A stretch of DNA of 64,000 nt from Meridianimarinicoccus aquatilis (GTDB lineage: Bacteria > Pseudomonadota > Alphaproteobacteria > Rhodobacterales > Rhodobacteraceae), in assembly GCF_004358675.1 (NCBI RefSeq), contig NZ_SMZO01000007.1:1-64000 (forward strand), given 5' to 3'. A program made the translations under genes and the position numbers. The notes below the pieces were generated by a model. The model saw only the letters and a list, made by a program, of their open reading frames with translations, did not search any database and had not been told where the DNA came from. The first letter of the stretch is position 1. Each line of letters starts with the position of its first letter. Of this stretch, positions 34,288 to 43,102 are shown piece after piece.

Positions 34288-35661
34288 ATGACAGCCCCCC
34301 GTCTGGAAAATCTTATAGCGCGCATTGCTGCCTATAAATCGGTGTTCCCCGTGGGGCGTGTGGTCGCCTTGAACGATCAAACCATCAGCGTTTCGGGGTT
34401 GACAGATCTTGTGTCGCTTGGCGACAGGGTCAGGATCCGCAGCCGCAGCGGTGCAGATATCGATGGCGATGTCTTGCGCATCGGTGCGCGCGAGGTTGAC
34501 GTCATGCCGTCAGAACCGCCTGCGGGTTTATCCATGGGGGATCGGGTGATCGTGCTTGGCCCATCGCGCATTTCGCCGGACGTGAGTTGGATCGGTCGCA
34601 TCGTTGATCCAGACGGTATGCCTTTGGACGGAAAACCGCTCTTTCCGGGGGAACAGGCGTTGCCGTTGTCGCGTAAACCGCCGGCAGCGGCCTATCGCCG
34701 TCCTCTTGGGCCGCGGATCGAGGCGGGCATCGCTGCTTTCAACACGGTGCTGCCTGTTGTGTATGGTCAACGGATCGGGCTCTTTGCTGGGTCTGGTGTT
34801 GGCAAATCCACGCTTTTGGGGCTCTTGGGTCGAAATCTTGACGCCGACGTTGTTGTCATTGCCTTGGTTGGCGAACGTGGCCGAGAGCTGGGGCACTTTG
34901 TAACGCAGGTGCTGGGTGCCGAAGGCATGCGAAAGACCGTTGTGGTGGCGGCAACTTCTGATCAGTCGGCTTTGCAACGTCGCCGCTGCGCTCTCAGCGC
35001 GATGAGCGTGGCCGAGTATTTTCGCGATCGTGGGGCTCACGTTCTCTATATCGCCGATTCCATTACACGGTTTGCAGAGGCGCATCGTGATATTGCGCTT
35101 GCGGCAGGCGAGGTGGCGGGTCCAGGGGGGTTTCCAGCGTCAATGCCGCATCAGATCATGGCGTTGGCTGAACGGGCGGGGCCGGGGCCGAATGTGACGG
35201 GTGTCGGTGATATCACAGCGGTGTTCAGTGTCTTGGTCGCGGGGTCCGACATGGAAGGTCTGGTGGCAGATACCCTCCGCGGTGTGCTGGACGGGCATGT
35301 TGTGCTTGATCGAAAGATCGCTGAGCGTGGGCGGTATCCTGCGATTGACTTGCTACGTTCGGTGTCGAGAAGCCTGCCTGATGCCGCGAGCGAGGCTGAG
35401 AATGCCCTGATTTCTGAGGCTCGCAAGTTGCTTGGTGCTTATGACAAGGCAGAACTGATGATCCAGTCCGGGCTTTATGTGGCTGGGGCTGATTCCCTGA
35501 CTGATCGTGCAGTCCGGTGTTGGGCGGCGCTTGACGGCTTTTTGGGGCGCAGCAGGCCGGAAACCGTAACCGATAGTTTTGCGGCCTTGGCCGCTGCGCT
35601 TGAAATGCCTCGTGCCGAAGCAACTCAGACACCTGAAATGACTGTTTCCCATGATGCGTAG
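34288..35661 (+). CDS. fliI: Flagellum-specific ATPase FliI
   Basis: Export ATPase of the flagellar type III system, homologous to F1 beta. The start at 34288 follows GAAGGAG and gives 457 residues, the normal length. The Walker A motif is GLFAGSGVGKST with Lys173, and the FliI/YscN stretch VVIALVGERGRE follows. DSITRFAEAHRDIALAAGE (read in part) is diagnostic of the flagellar/T3SS ATPases. FliH is not adjacent. The next gene is the unrelated dnaE2. Confidence 0.96.
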   Translation: MTAPRLENLIARIAAYKSVFPVGRVVALNDQTISVSGLTDLVSLGDRVRIRSRSGADIDGDVLRIGAREVDVMPSEPPAGLSMGDRVIVLGPSRISPDVSWIGRIVDPDGMPLDGKPLFPGEQALPLSRKPPAAAYRRPLGPRIEAGIAAFNTVLPVVYGQRIGLFAGSGVGKSTLLGLLGRNLDADVVVIALVGERGRELGHFVTQVLGAEGMRKTVVVAATSDQSALQRRRCALSAMSVAEYFRDRGAHVLYIADSITRFAEAHRDIALAAGEVAGPGGFPASMPHQIMALAERAGPGPNVTGVGDITAVFSVLVAGSDMEGLVADTLRGVLDGHVVLDRKIAERGRYPAIDLLRSVSRSLPDAASEAENALISEARKLLGAYDKAELMIQSGLYVAGADSLTDRAVRCWAALDGFLGRSRPETVTDSFAALAAALEMPRAEATQTPEMTVSHDA

Positions 35662-35754
35662 GGTGTGTGCTGAGTGCAGGCATTTAAGTGACCTGGCTTG
35701 GGCGGGGCCTTCTGCCCAATGATCAAGGTGGGGTCAGCTCACCTCTTCGCGTGA

Positions 35755-35769
35755 GAACAAAAGGGGAAT
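35755..35769 (+). promoter_or_regulatory. Candidate LexA (SOS) box upstream of dnaE2
   Basis: GAAC-N7-GAAT (35755-35758 and 35766-35769) is one base away from the alphaproteobacterial SOS box GAAC-N7-GAAC (GTTC-N7-GTTC on the other strand). It lies 38 bases before the dnaE2 start and abuts a possible -10 TATACT (35769-35774). A second inverted repeat, TTCC-N5-GGAA, follows at 35781-35793. Assignment rests on consensus and gene context. Confidence 0.5.
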
Positions 35770-35806
35770 ATACTGCGGTGTTCCAAAAAGGAATCGCCTG
35801 CCCCCA

Positions 35807-38701
35807 ATGTTTGCTGAGCTTGACGTCACAACCAATTTCACCTTCCTGACCGGGGCGTCACACCCTGAGGAATACGTGCATCGCGCGTCCGAGCTGGGTT
35901 TGCAGGCGATTGCCATTACAGATGAAAATTCGGTTGCTGGCGTGGTGCGCGCACATGTTGCAGCGCGTGATATTGCACGGGATGTTGCGGCGCGTGAGGC
36001 GTCGGTTGCCAAGGATGGGCCGATTGGGCCGCCGTTGCCAACAGGCCATTCACACTGCCCCAGTCCGCTGCTGACGTGTGCGCCAAGACTCTTGCCCGGT
36101 ACCCGGCTGCGGCTGGTCGATGGTCTGTGTGTGACGATCCTGCCCCGTGACCGCATGGCCTGGGGGCAGATGTCGCGACTTTTGTCGCTTGGGCGCCTGA
36201 GAGCGCCAAAAGGGCAGTGCGAGTTGCATCTGGATGATCTTCTGGGCGCGGCCGGTGGATCAGAGCTGCTGCTGCACCCTCCACCAGAACTGCCTGTGCC
36301 GCGCGGTGCGGGCGGATGGTGGTCACAGGCGCAACAGGTGACGCGCCGCTTTGCCGGTGCTGTGTCACTGCTGATGGCCCCGCGCCATGATGGGCGGGAC
36401 GGTGCGTATTTTGATGCGCTGGACAACCTTGCCGCCGCGCTGCAGATCCCAACTGTGGCCAGTGCCGCGCCTGTCATGCATGTTGCACGCCGCCGTCCCA
36501 TGGCCGATGCATTGACGGCGATCCGCACCGGTACCCGGGTGGAAGAGCTGGGTCGAACCGCTCTGTCCAACGCAGAGTTTCGTCTACGCAGCGGCGAGGA
36601 TATGACCCGCGTTCTAGGCCAACATGCGGCGGCCACATTACGGGCTGCGGCGGTCGCGGCGCGCTGCCGCTTTTCTCTGGATGAGCTGCGATATGATTAC
36701 CCCACCGAGGCGCAGGATGGCGAAACTGCGTCCGAGCGTCTGGCACGGCTCGCCCGCGAGGGGCTGACGCAGCGCTACCCGCGCGGAACCCCTGAACGCA
36801 TTCAGGCGCAAATGCAGCACGAGCTGACCCTGATCGATAAGCTTGGCTACGCCCCCTATTTCCTTACAGTTCAGGATATTGTCGCCTTTGCCCGGTCGCG
36901 CGGCATCCTGTGCCAAGGGCGCGGCTCTGCGGCGAATTCCGTGGTCTGTTTTGCACTTGGCGTCACCTCGGTCAGCCCCGAAATCGGTACGATGGTGTTT
37001 GAACGTTTCGTGTCTGAAGCCCGCAACGAGCCACCCGATATTGACGTCGATTTCGAACATGAACGCCGTGAAGAGGTGATTCAGCATATCTATGCACGTT
37101 ATGGCCGCCACCGCGCCGGGCTGTGCGCGACCGTGATCCATTACCGTGGCAAACGCGCGGTGCGCGAGGTCGGGCGCGCCATGGGGCTGAGCGAAGACAC
37201 CGTTGCCGCGCTGGCCGGTCAGATCTGGGGGTGGGGCAGTCCCGGAATGACCGAAGCGCGCCTGACAGAAATAGGGCTTGATCCAACCGATGCGCGATTG
37301 CGCCTTACGCTTGAACTGGTTGAGGAAATTCAAGGTTTCCCGCGCCATTTGAGTCAGCATGTGGGTGGCTTCATCATCACCGAGGGGCGGCTTGACGAAC
37401 TGGTCCCCATCGAAAATGCCAGTATGGATGGGCGCACCGTCATCTGCTGGGATAAGGACGATATCGATGCGTTGGGGATCCTCAAGGTGGATATCCTCGC
37501 GCTTGGTATGCTCAGTTGCCTGCGCAAAGGGTTTGATCTGCTCGGGCAGCACGCGCTGGGGCGTTTTGACCTTGCCTCGCTTCCGCAGGAGGACCCGCAG
37601 GTCTATGATATGCTGGGCCGTGCTGACAGCCTTGGGGTATTTCAGGTCGAAAGCCGGGCGCAGATGAATTTCCTGCCCCGGATGCAACCGCGTTGCTTCT
37701 ACGATTTGGTGATCGAAGTGGCGATTGTCCGCCCCGGTCCGATTCAGGGCGATATGGTGCACCCCTATTTGCGTCGTCGAAATGGCGAAGAAAGCGTGAC
37801 ATTTCCGTCAGATGCCCTTGGCGCGGTGCTTGGCAAGACGTTGGGCGTGCCATTGTTTCAGGAACAGGCGATGCAGATCGCGATCACCGGCGCAGGCTTT
37901 ACCCCCGACGAGGCTGATCGCCTGCGCCGGTCGCTCGCCACGTTCAAAAAACATGGCAGCGTGTCTGAGTTTCGCGACCGTTTCCTGCGCGGGATGGCGA
38001 AGAACGGGTATGATTCCGACTTCGCGGAGCGCTGCTTTGGTCAGATTGAGGGGTTCGGCAGCTATGGCTTCCCGGAAAGTCATGCGGCCAGCTTCGCGCT
38101 TTTGGTCTATGCCTCGGCATGGATGAAATGCCACCACCCCGGCATTTTCGCCTGCGCACTTCTGAACAGTCAGCCGATGGGCTTTTATGCCCCGGCGCAG
38201 ATCGTGCGCGATGCGCGGGAACATGGGGTCACGGTATTGCCGGTCTGCGTCAATGCCAGCGCCTGGGACAATATCATGGAACCGGCCGAGCAAGGCGGGC
38301 TGGCCTTGCGGCTGGGATTTCGGCAGATCAAGGGCTTGCGCGAGGAGGCGGCCGCGTGGATCGAAGCGGCGCGCGGTAACGGGTATCGCGGGGTGCAGGA
38401 TGTGTGGCGCAAGGCGGGGGTGCCGCCCCGTCAGATCGTCGCTTTGGCCGAGGGAGACGCCTTTGCGGCGCTTGGTTTGTCGCGGCGCGATGCTTTGTGG
38501 CAGGCCCGCGCCATTACGGCGGAAAAGCCGTTGCCCCTTTTTGCCGGGGAACTTGATGGCGAGGGTGGGTTGGAACCGGCGGCGCATCTGCCGCGCATGA
38601 CGCTGGGCGAGGAAGTCGTTGAAGATTACCTGTCGTTGCGGCTCAGTTTGCGGGCCCATCCGTTGGCGTTGCTGCGAGCCGATTTGACACCGGACATGTG
38701 A
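35807..38701 (+). CDS. dnaE2: Error-prone DNA polymerase DnaE2, lacking the usual C-terminus
   Basis: Alpha-subunit-type polymerase used in translesion synthesis, with the typical start ELDVTTNFTFLTGASHPEEY of the PHP domain. Catalytic aspartates include Asp411, Asp413 and Asp415 in PDIDVDF and the KVDILALGML segment. The protein ends at residue 964 shortly after LRLSLRAHPLALLRADL; DnaE2 proteins usually run about 100 residues or more further into an OB-fold domain. No continuation is visible in other frames before a terminator hairpin 15 bases downstream, so this looks like a true truncation, not a sequencing frameshift. imuA and imuB, its usual partners, are not adjacent. A candidate SOS box precedes it. 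Confidence 0.9.
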   Translation: MFAELDVTTNFTFLTGASHPEEYVHRASELGLQAIAITDENSVAGVVRAHVAARDIARDVAAREASVAKDGPIGPPLPTGHSHCPSPLLTCAPRLLPGTRLRLVDGLCVTILPRDRMAWGQMSRLLSLGRLRAPKGQCELHLDDLLGAAGGSELLLHPPPELPVPRGAGGWWSQAQQVTRRFAGAVSLLMAPRHDGRDGAYFDALDNLAAALQIPTVASAAPVMHVARRRPMADALTAIRTGTRVEELGRTALSNAEFRLRSGEDMTRVLGQHAAATLRAAAVAARCRFSLDELRYDYPTEAQDGETASERLARLAREGLTQRYPRGTPERIQAQMQHELTLIDKLGYAPYFLTVQDIVAFARSRGILCQGRGSAANSVVCFALGVTSVSPEIGTMVFERFVSEARNEPPDIDVDFEHERREEVIQHIYARYGRHRAGLCATVIHYRGKRAVREVGRAMGLSEDTVAALAGQIWGWGSPGMTEARLTEIGLDPTDARLRLTLELVEEIQGFPRHLSQHVGGFIITEGRLDELVPIENASMDGRTVICWDKDDIDALGILKVDILALGMLSCLRKGFDLLGQHALGRFDLASLPQEDPQVYDMLGRADSLGVFQVESRAQMNFLPRMQPRCFYDLVIEVAIVRPGPIQGDMVHPYLRRRNGEESVTFPSDALGAVLGKTLGVPLFQEQAMQIAITGAGFTPDEADRLRRSLATFKKHGSVSEFRDRFLRGMAKNGYDSDFAERCFGQIEGFGSYGFPESHAASFALLVYASAWMKCHHPGIFACALLNSQPMGFYAPAQIVRDAREHGVTVLPVCVNASAWDNIMEPAEQGGLALRLGFRQIKGLREEAAAWIEAARGNGYRGVQDVWRKAGVPPRQIVALAEGDAFAALGLSRRDALWQARAITAEKPLPLFAGELDGEGGLEPAAHLPRMTLGEEVVEDYLSLRLSLRAHPLALLRADLTPDM

Positions 38702-38710
38702 TCTTGAACG

Positions 38711-38731
38711 AAAAAGGGGGCGAATGCCCCC
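38711..38731 (-). terminator. Rho-independent terminator after the SHOCT gene
   Basis: GGGGGC-GAAT-GCCCCC (38716-38731) is a perfect 6-bp stem. On the minus strand it is followed by TTTTT (38715-38711), so it terminates the SHOCT-domain gene; on plus it may also end dnaE2, though with no T tract. Confidence 0.8.
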
Positions 38732-38776
38732 AAATTGACACAATCGCGCCAATTCACCCGAAGGTGGTTTTCCGGG

Positions 38777-39619
38777 TCAAAGACGCGAAAGAAGCTCCGC
38801 CTTCTTGGACTCATAATCAGCGTCGCTCAGGATGCCTTTGGAATGCAGATCAGCCAGTTTCTCGATCAGCGAAAAGACCTCGTCGCTGCTCATGGATGGG
38901 CCGCTGTTTTGTGCGGGTCCGGGCGCCTGTGAGGGCTCTTCCTGTGGAATGAACTCTGGCGCAGGCGCGGGGGCTTGCTGATCTGAGTTGCCGTCCATGG
39001 GAACCACGGGCAGGTCGGCCACGCGAACCGTTCCATACTGGCTGGTGAAGGTGATCGACTGATCGCCGCCCTGCTGCTGCGAGAAGCCGCCAATGTTATG
39101 ATCCCCAATGTCATAAACGGTGATTTGACCGTTCATGTCGATCGCCAACCGGCGTGTTTGCGGGAAAACAGCATAGCGCAGGTTGTTTTGCGACCCGGTG
39201 GACGATGGCGAGCCCAATTCCGCAGGCCAGGACGATCCGCCGCCAAAACCACCCTGGACACTGAAGCTTGTTCCGCCATAGCCGCCCGAAGACTGGCTTT
39301 GCGATTGGCTTGAGGACGGCGCAAATTTCGGCTGCGGTGCGGGCGGGAACATTTGGTTTTGCGCCAGTTGGCTGGACAGTTCGCCACAGATATTCGACAC
39401 GGTGTATTTCAGACCGTTGTTGAACATATCGCCAACCATGGTCATTCCACCGGAAGACCATTGGCCCATTCCGCCAAGTTCAGGATGGGAAAATTGCGCC
39501 TGTGTTCCGCCACCATTGTTAACGGCGACCAGCAGGGTGATCACGGCATCCTGGCTGACGCCATACCGATTCGAAATATCTGCCACGACATTTTGGGCAT
39601 AGGCAGTAAGTTGTTGCAT
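38777..39619 (-). CDS. SHOCT-domain protein of unknown function
   Basis: A 280-residue protein with no signal peptide or membrane helix. The C-terminal 30 residues (IEKLADLHSKGILSDADYESKKAELL) are a clear SHOCT domain, a short helical pair linked to oligomerisation or membrane-associated proteins. The N-terminal 60 residues are helical, with Tyr/Asn patterns such as AQNVVADISNRYGVS. The middle is Gly/Ser/Gln rich and probably disordered. The start at 39619 was chosen over an in-frame codon 10 residues upstream because of family-like compactness; the ribosome binding site is poor. Function unknown. Confidence 0.8.
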   Translation of the reverse strand: MQQLTAYAQNVVADISNRYGVSQDAVITLLVAVNNGGGTQAQFSHPELGGMGQWSSGGMTMVGDMFNNGLKYTVSNICGELSSQLAQNQMFPPAPQPKFAPSSSQSQSQSSGGYGGTSFSVQGGFGGGSSWPAELGSPSSTGSQNNLRYAVFPQTRRLAIDMNGQITVYDIGDHNIGGFSQQQGGDQSITFTSQYGTVRVADLPVVPMDGNSDQQAPAPAPEFIPQEEPSQAPGPAQNSGPSMSSDEVFSLIEKLADLHSKGILSDADYESKKAELLSRL

Positions 39620-39767
39620 TGGGTGCGGCCTTTCGGGCGTTTTGCGCAAGGGGAATCCCCTCGTTTGCGCGCAGCTACCACAAACAAGACTGTGTCACCA
39701 CACGTGCTGGGCGTATGTCTGCCATGTGGTGCGCCCATGCCAATGCGGTCGGCGGGGGGCCGCCGGT

Positions 39768-39893
39768 TTAGTCCAGCCGCACATTGCTGCCGCTTGTCTG
39801 ATCCGCAGCCGAAAACCCGGCACGGTGCAGGCCGTAATCGGCAGCGACGGCAATTACGCCGGTGGCAACAAAGGCCAAGAACATCGCTTTCAT
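39768..39893 (-). CDS. Small hydrophobic peptide after the WD40-cytochrome c gene
   Basis: A 41-residue ORF whose ATG shares a base with the stop of the upstream gene (TAATG), a classic coupling arrangement. Residues 1-18 (MKAMFLAFVATGVIAVAA) form a membrane helix or signal sequence; the remaining 23 are soluble and Ser/Ala rich. A GC-rich hairpin with 6-bp stem (39750-39765) follows the stop. It is the last member of the formate dehydrogenase operon. Function unknown; conservation of position in relatives would decide whether it is real. Confidence 0.55.
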   Translation of the reverse strand: MKAMFLAFVATGVIAVAADYGLHRAGFSAADQTSGSNVRLD

Positions 39894-41197
39894 TACTCAT
39901 CTCCGTTTGAAGCAGTGGCGCGGCGCAGGTAATCGATCAAGTCTGCCCGATCCGTCTGCGCGGCGATCCGCTGCATCGGCATCTTGCTGCCCGGAATATA
40001 GTGGTCCGGGCCCTCATCGAACAAGGCATCAATTGTCGTCTCGGACCAAACAATATCACCGCGTTGCAGGGTTTCAGAATAGCTATAGTCCGGCACGCTG
40101 CCAGAGGCACGGCCAAACAGCCCATGAAGCGTTGGTCCGGCCCGGCGCGCGCTGCCGGGCGTCAGGCTGTGACAGATGGAACATTTTCTTGCGAATTGCC
40201 GCTCGCCGTTTTCCATCTGAGCTGGATCGCGCAAATAAGGGCGGTCCGCGCCGGTCATTGGCTCATGCGCATCAAGGGTTTCCAGCGGCCAAGAATACAC
40301 AACCGGATCAAGCCCGGCTGCGTGAATGTTGCTGCCGTCGGGGGAAAAGGCCAATGCCCAGACAGGGCCGCGACCCGTAGCGCGAAAATCGCGGACGATT
40401 TTCCAAATATCCGTATCCACAACCATGATGTATCCTTCGCCATCTCCGACAGCGAGACGAGCGGTGGCCGGGTTGAAGCTCATGGCGAGGATGGGGCGAC
40501 GGTCGAGTGTGAAATCAGCGATCTGCTGATCCGTTTCCAGATCAAGCACACGGGTGACGCCGTCCACGGCGCCATAGGCAAGCCACCCCTCATCGCGGTT
40601 CAATGCCAGCCGGTTGATCCCGAAGCCATGTCTCAGGACCAACCGTTTTTCGCTGCCCGATGCTGTATCCCAAAGCCGCAGCGTCCCGTCGGCAGAGGCA
40701 GAATAAAGCGCGCCATTTGTTGCGAAAGCCACGGCGTTGACCCCAGCTTCATGCCCTTTCAGCAAGTGGCTTTCCCCGTTGCGCAAATCGGTCAGTCCGA
40801 TGGTGCCATCCCAACTGGCCGAGGCGACCAAATTCCCGTCCGGTGAAACGGCAAGCCCTGCAACCTTGCCTTGATGCTGAACAAGTTCTTTTGGGGTTCC
40901 GTCCTCAGCGCTCCACAGCAGAACGCGGAAATCGTCGCCGCCAGAGACAAGTCTGTCAGGACCGGCGAACGCAACAGCGTTCACAGCGGCGCGGTGCCCG
41001 TCAAACCAACGTGGGATGCGTGACTGCCAAAGCCCGACCGCATTGTCAAAACTTGCCGATGCGATTTGCCCGGTATCCGGAGCCACGGCAAGTGACATGA
41101 CCGGTCCGCCGTGCCCTTTGAGCGTGAAAAATTCATCCGCGCTGGATGTGCCCGCCGCGCTAAGAAATCCCAGCGCGGCGATGCAGATGCGGATCAT
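39893..41197 (-). CDS. WD40-repeat protein fused to cytochrome c
   Basis: Predicted periplasmic protein of 434 residues. A signal peptide covers residues 1-21 (ends SSA). Residues 25-320 hold about seven WD40 blades (for example HQGKVAGLAVSPDGNLVASASWD and GHEAGVNAVAFATNGALYSASADG, read in part). The C-terminal 100 residues are a class I cytochrome c: CSICH with Cys339, Cys342 and His343, and a distal Met in GSKMPM. It overlaps fdhC by ATGA (start 41197). It probably carries electrons from, or helps assemble, the formate dehydrogenase; the role is inferred from position. An ordinary cytochrome c does not have a beta-propeller. Confidence 0.85.
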   Translation of the reverse strand: MIRICIAALGFLSAAGTSSADEFFTLKGHGGPVMSLAVAPDTGQIASASFDNAVGLWQSRIPRWFDGHRAAVNAVAFAGPDRLVSGGDDFRVLLWSAEDGTPKELVQHQGKVAGLAVSPDGNLVASASWDGTIGLTDLRNGESHLLKGHEAGVNAVAFATNGALYSASADGTLRLWDTASGSEKRLVLRHGFGINRLALNRDEGWLAYGAVDGVTRVLDLETDQQIADFTLDRRPILAMSFNPATARLAVGDGEGYIMVVDTDIWKIVRDFRATGRGPVWALAFSPDGSNIHAAGLDPVVYSWPLETLDAHEPMTGADRPYLRDPAQMENGERQFARKCSICHSLTPGSARRAGPTLHGLFGRASGSVPDYSYSETLQRGDIVWSETTIDALFDEGPDHYIPGSKMPMQRIAAQTDRADLIDYLRRATASNGDE

Positions 41198-42414
41198 TCC
41201 GCGGGTGTCGCCGGTGCCTTGCCTGATGTGGCGGCCGCGCGCTCTTCCATCTCTTTGACCCAAAGGCCGTGATGTTCCTTTGCCCATTGCTCCTCCACAT
41301 GGCCATCACCCATGGCATCAAACGCGCCCTCCATCCCGACAGAGCCGAGATAAATATGCGCCAGGATCATCGCCATGAACAAAAACGCTACAATCGCGTG
41401 CCAGGCTTGCGAAAGTTGCATTTCCTGATGCGGGGCAAGGTCAGTCGGCAAAGCGCCAAACCCGACCATCTGGGGCAGCCCAAGATCGTTCAGGATCGCA
41501 AAGGTTTTGGCAAACATCGGCATCTGGAACGGAAACAGCAGGGACAGGCCCGAGACAGAAATCGAAACACCCAGCACGACAACACCCCAAAAGATCATCT
41601 TTTGGCCTGCGTTGAACTTGCGCGCCGGTGGGTGAATATCCTTGGAAAACAGCCCACCGCCAACCGCAAGCCATTTCAGGTCGTGTCGGTTGGGTATGTT
41701 GTGCACGGTCCACATGATGATGACCATCACAAGGCCCAGCATAAAGGCCCATGACACGTTGTTGTGCACCCATTTGCTGCCAATCGCGAGCGTTGCAAAG
41801 CTTTCTTTGCCAAAAGCGGGGATCAAGACAGTGCGCCCGAAAAGCGAAATTAGGCCGGTGATTCCAAGAACAATGAAAGACCCGGCCAGAATCCAGTGAC
41901 CGAAGCGTTCAATGCCGCCAAATCGCAAAAGCTTGCGCCCGGTCTTTTCGCCATCGATGCGAATGCGACCCCGCAAAAGGTAAAACAGCGCCAAAGCAAC
42001 AAGCGTGCCGCCCAACAGCCACGCGCCGTATTTCGCCAAAGGACCCTCGCGGAATTGCAACCAGGTCATGCCACTGTCTTGTACAAGCACATTCGTCGCA
42101 GGGCCGCGCGCCTGTGTTGTGATGTCGGCCTTGTCAAACCGAAGCGCCCGCCAGAGGTCGGAATCAGATTGACCGCCAAGGGGCGACAACTGGGGTGCGG
42201 CGGCTCCCGGTGGGGCGTCTTCATCGCCGAAGACCTGCCGGAACTCATCATCGACCGGCAATCCTTGTTGCCGACGAAGAATGTCCTCCAGTGTGGAGGC
42301 GCCGCCGGTTTCGGCCCGCGGGATGGCTGCGTCGGCCTCGGGTGTGTCTTGTCCGATGGCCTGCGTGGCGAGAAAGCCAGTCAGGAACAGGGCAAGAAGA
42401 TGTCGCAGTGGCAT
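41194..42414 (-). CDS. fdhC: Formate dehydrogenase gamma subunit (cytochrome b556)
   Basis: Membrane subunit that passes electrons from formate oxidation to quinone. The 406-residue protein begins with a signal-like helix (residues 1-21) and a periplasmic acidic linker of about 100 residues not present in short homologues. Four membrane helices follow from about residue 130. Heme-binding histidines are in RFGHW, VHNNVSW, TVHN and the C-terminal AWHAIVAFLFMAMILAHIYLG. Strong AGGGA precedes the start, but a terminator-like hairpin (42449-42472) lies 34 bases upstream. Confidence 0.93.
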   Translation of the reverse strand: MPLRHLLALFLTGFLATQAIGQDTPEADAAIPRAETGGASTLEDILRRQQGLPVDDEFRQVFGDEDAPPGAAAPQLSPLGGQSDSDLWRALRFDKADITTQARGPATNVLVQDSGMTWLQFREGPLAKYGAWLLGGTLVALALFYLLRGRIRIDGEKTGRKLLRFGGIERFGHWILAGSFIVLGITGLISLFGRTVLIPAFGKESFATLAIGSKWVHNNVSWAFMLGLVMVIIMWTVHNIPNRHDLKWLAVGGGLFSKDIHPPARKFNAGQKMIFWGVVVLGVSISVSGLSLLFPFQMPMFAKTFAILNDLGLPQMVGFGALPTDLAPHQEMQLSQAWHAIVAFLFMAMILAHIYLGSVGMEGAFDAMGDGHVEEQWAKEHHGLWVKEMEERAAATSGKAPATPAE

Positions 42415-42438
42415 TGGGTCATTCCCTGTCGGTTGTAA

Positions 42439-42472
42439 AAACGAAAAGGGGCGGCCTTGGAAAAGGCCGCCC
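42439..42472 (-). terminator. Strong hairpin with T tract between fdhB and fdhC
   Basis: GGGCGGCCTT-GGAA-AAGGCCGCCC (42449-42472) is a perfect 10-bp stem with a four-base loop. On the minus strand it is followed by TTTTCGTTTTT. It looks like a rho-independent terminator or attenuator inside an operon: it lies after the fdhB stop (42495) and 34 bases before the fdhC start, and would lower fdhC expression relative to fdhAB, or protect the fdhAB mRNA end. Confidence 0.75.
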
Positions 42473-42494
42473 GCATGTCAAACGGCGGGCAGTA

Positions 42495-43088
42495 TTAGCC
42501 GCCTTTTTGGTCGTATGCTGTGCCCCAGCCCCATGCGCCGGAACCAAAGCCGCGCGCAACGACGCGTTCACGGTAGATGCCCGAGACGACATCGCCGTCA
42601 CCGGCCAAAAGCGCCTTGGTTGAACACATTTCGGCGCAGATTGGCAGCTTGCCTTCTGCAATCCGGTTGCGGCCGTATTTCGAGAATTCCGCGTTGGAAT
42701 TGTTCTCTTCTGGGCCGCCGGCGCAGAACGTGCATTTGTCCATCTTGCCGCGCGATCCGAAATTGCCCGCTTGCGGGTACTGCGGCGCGCCGAAGGGGCA
42801 TGCATAGAAGCAGTAGCCGCAGCCGATGCACAGATCCTTGGAGTGCAGAACCACACCGTCTTCGGTCTGGTAGAAGCAGTCCACGGGACAAACGGCCATA
42901 CACGGCGCGTCAGAACAGTGCATGCACGCCACCGAGATGGACCGTTCGCCCGGATCGCCGTCACCGATGGTGACAACGCGGCGGCGGTTGATGCCCCAAG
43001 GCACCTCGTGTTCGTTCTTACATGCCGTGACGCAGGCGTTGCATTCGATGCAGCGTTCAGCGTCGCAAAGAAACTTTGCTCGTGCCAT
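42495..43088 (-). CDS. fdhB: Formate dehydrogenase beta subunit (four 4Fe-4S clusters)
   Basis: Iron-sulfur electron transfer subunit, 197 residues. It has four Cys clusters: CIECNACVTACKNEH, CMHCSDAPCMAVCP, CIGCGYCFYACPFG and a split set CTFC with CAEMC. It is shorter than FdoH/FdnH (about 290) because it lacks the C-terminal membrane helix, as in the Shewanella-type complexes. It lies 14 bases after the catalytic subunit. Membrane attachment would depend on FdhC. Confidence 0.95.
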   Translation of the reverse strand: MARAKFLCDAERCIECNACVTACKNEHEVPWGINRRRVVTIGDGDPGERSISVACMHCSDAPCMAVCPVDCFYQTEDGVVLHSKDLCIGCGYCFYACPFGAPQYPQAGNFGSRGKMDKCTFCAGGPEENNSNAEFSKYGRNRIAEGKLPICAEMCSTKALLAGDGDVVSGIYRERVVARGFGSGAWGWGTAYDQKGG

Positions 43089-43102
43089 AGATGTTTCCTC
43101 CC

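Noticed and set aside
35691-35720. Possible terminator after fliI (TGGGC ... GCCCA)
   Set aside because: The stem is short with a 10-base loop and there is no T tract, so it is not supported as a rho-independent terminator.
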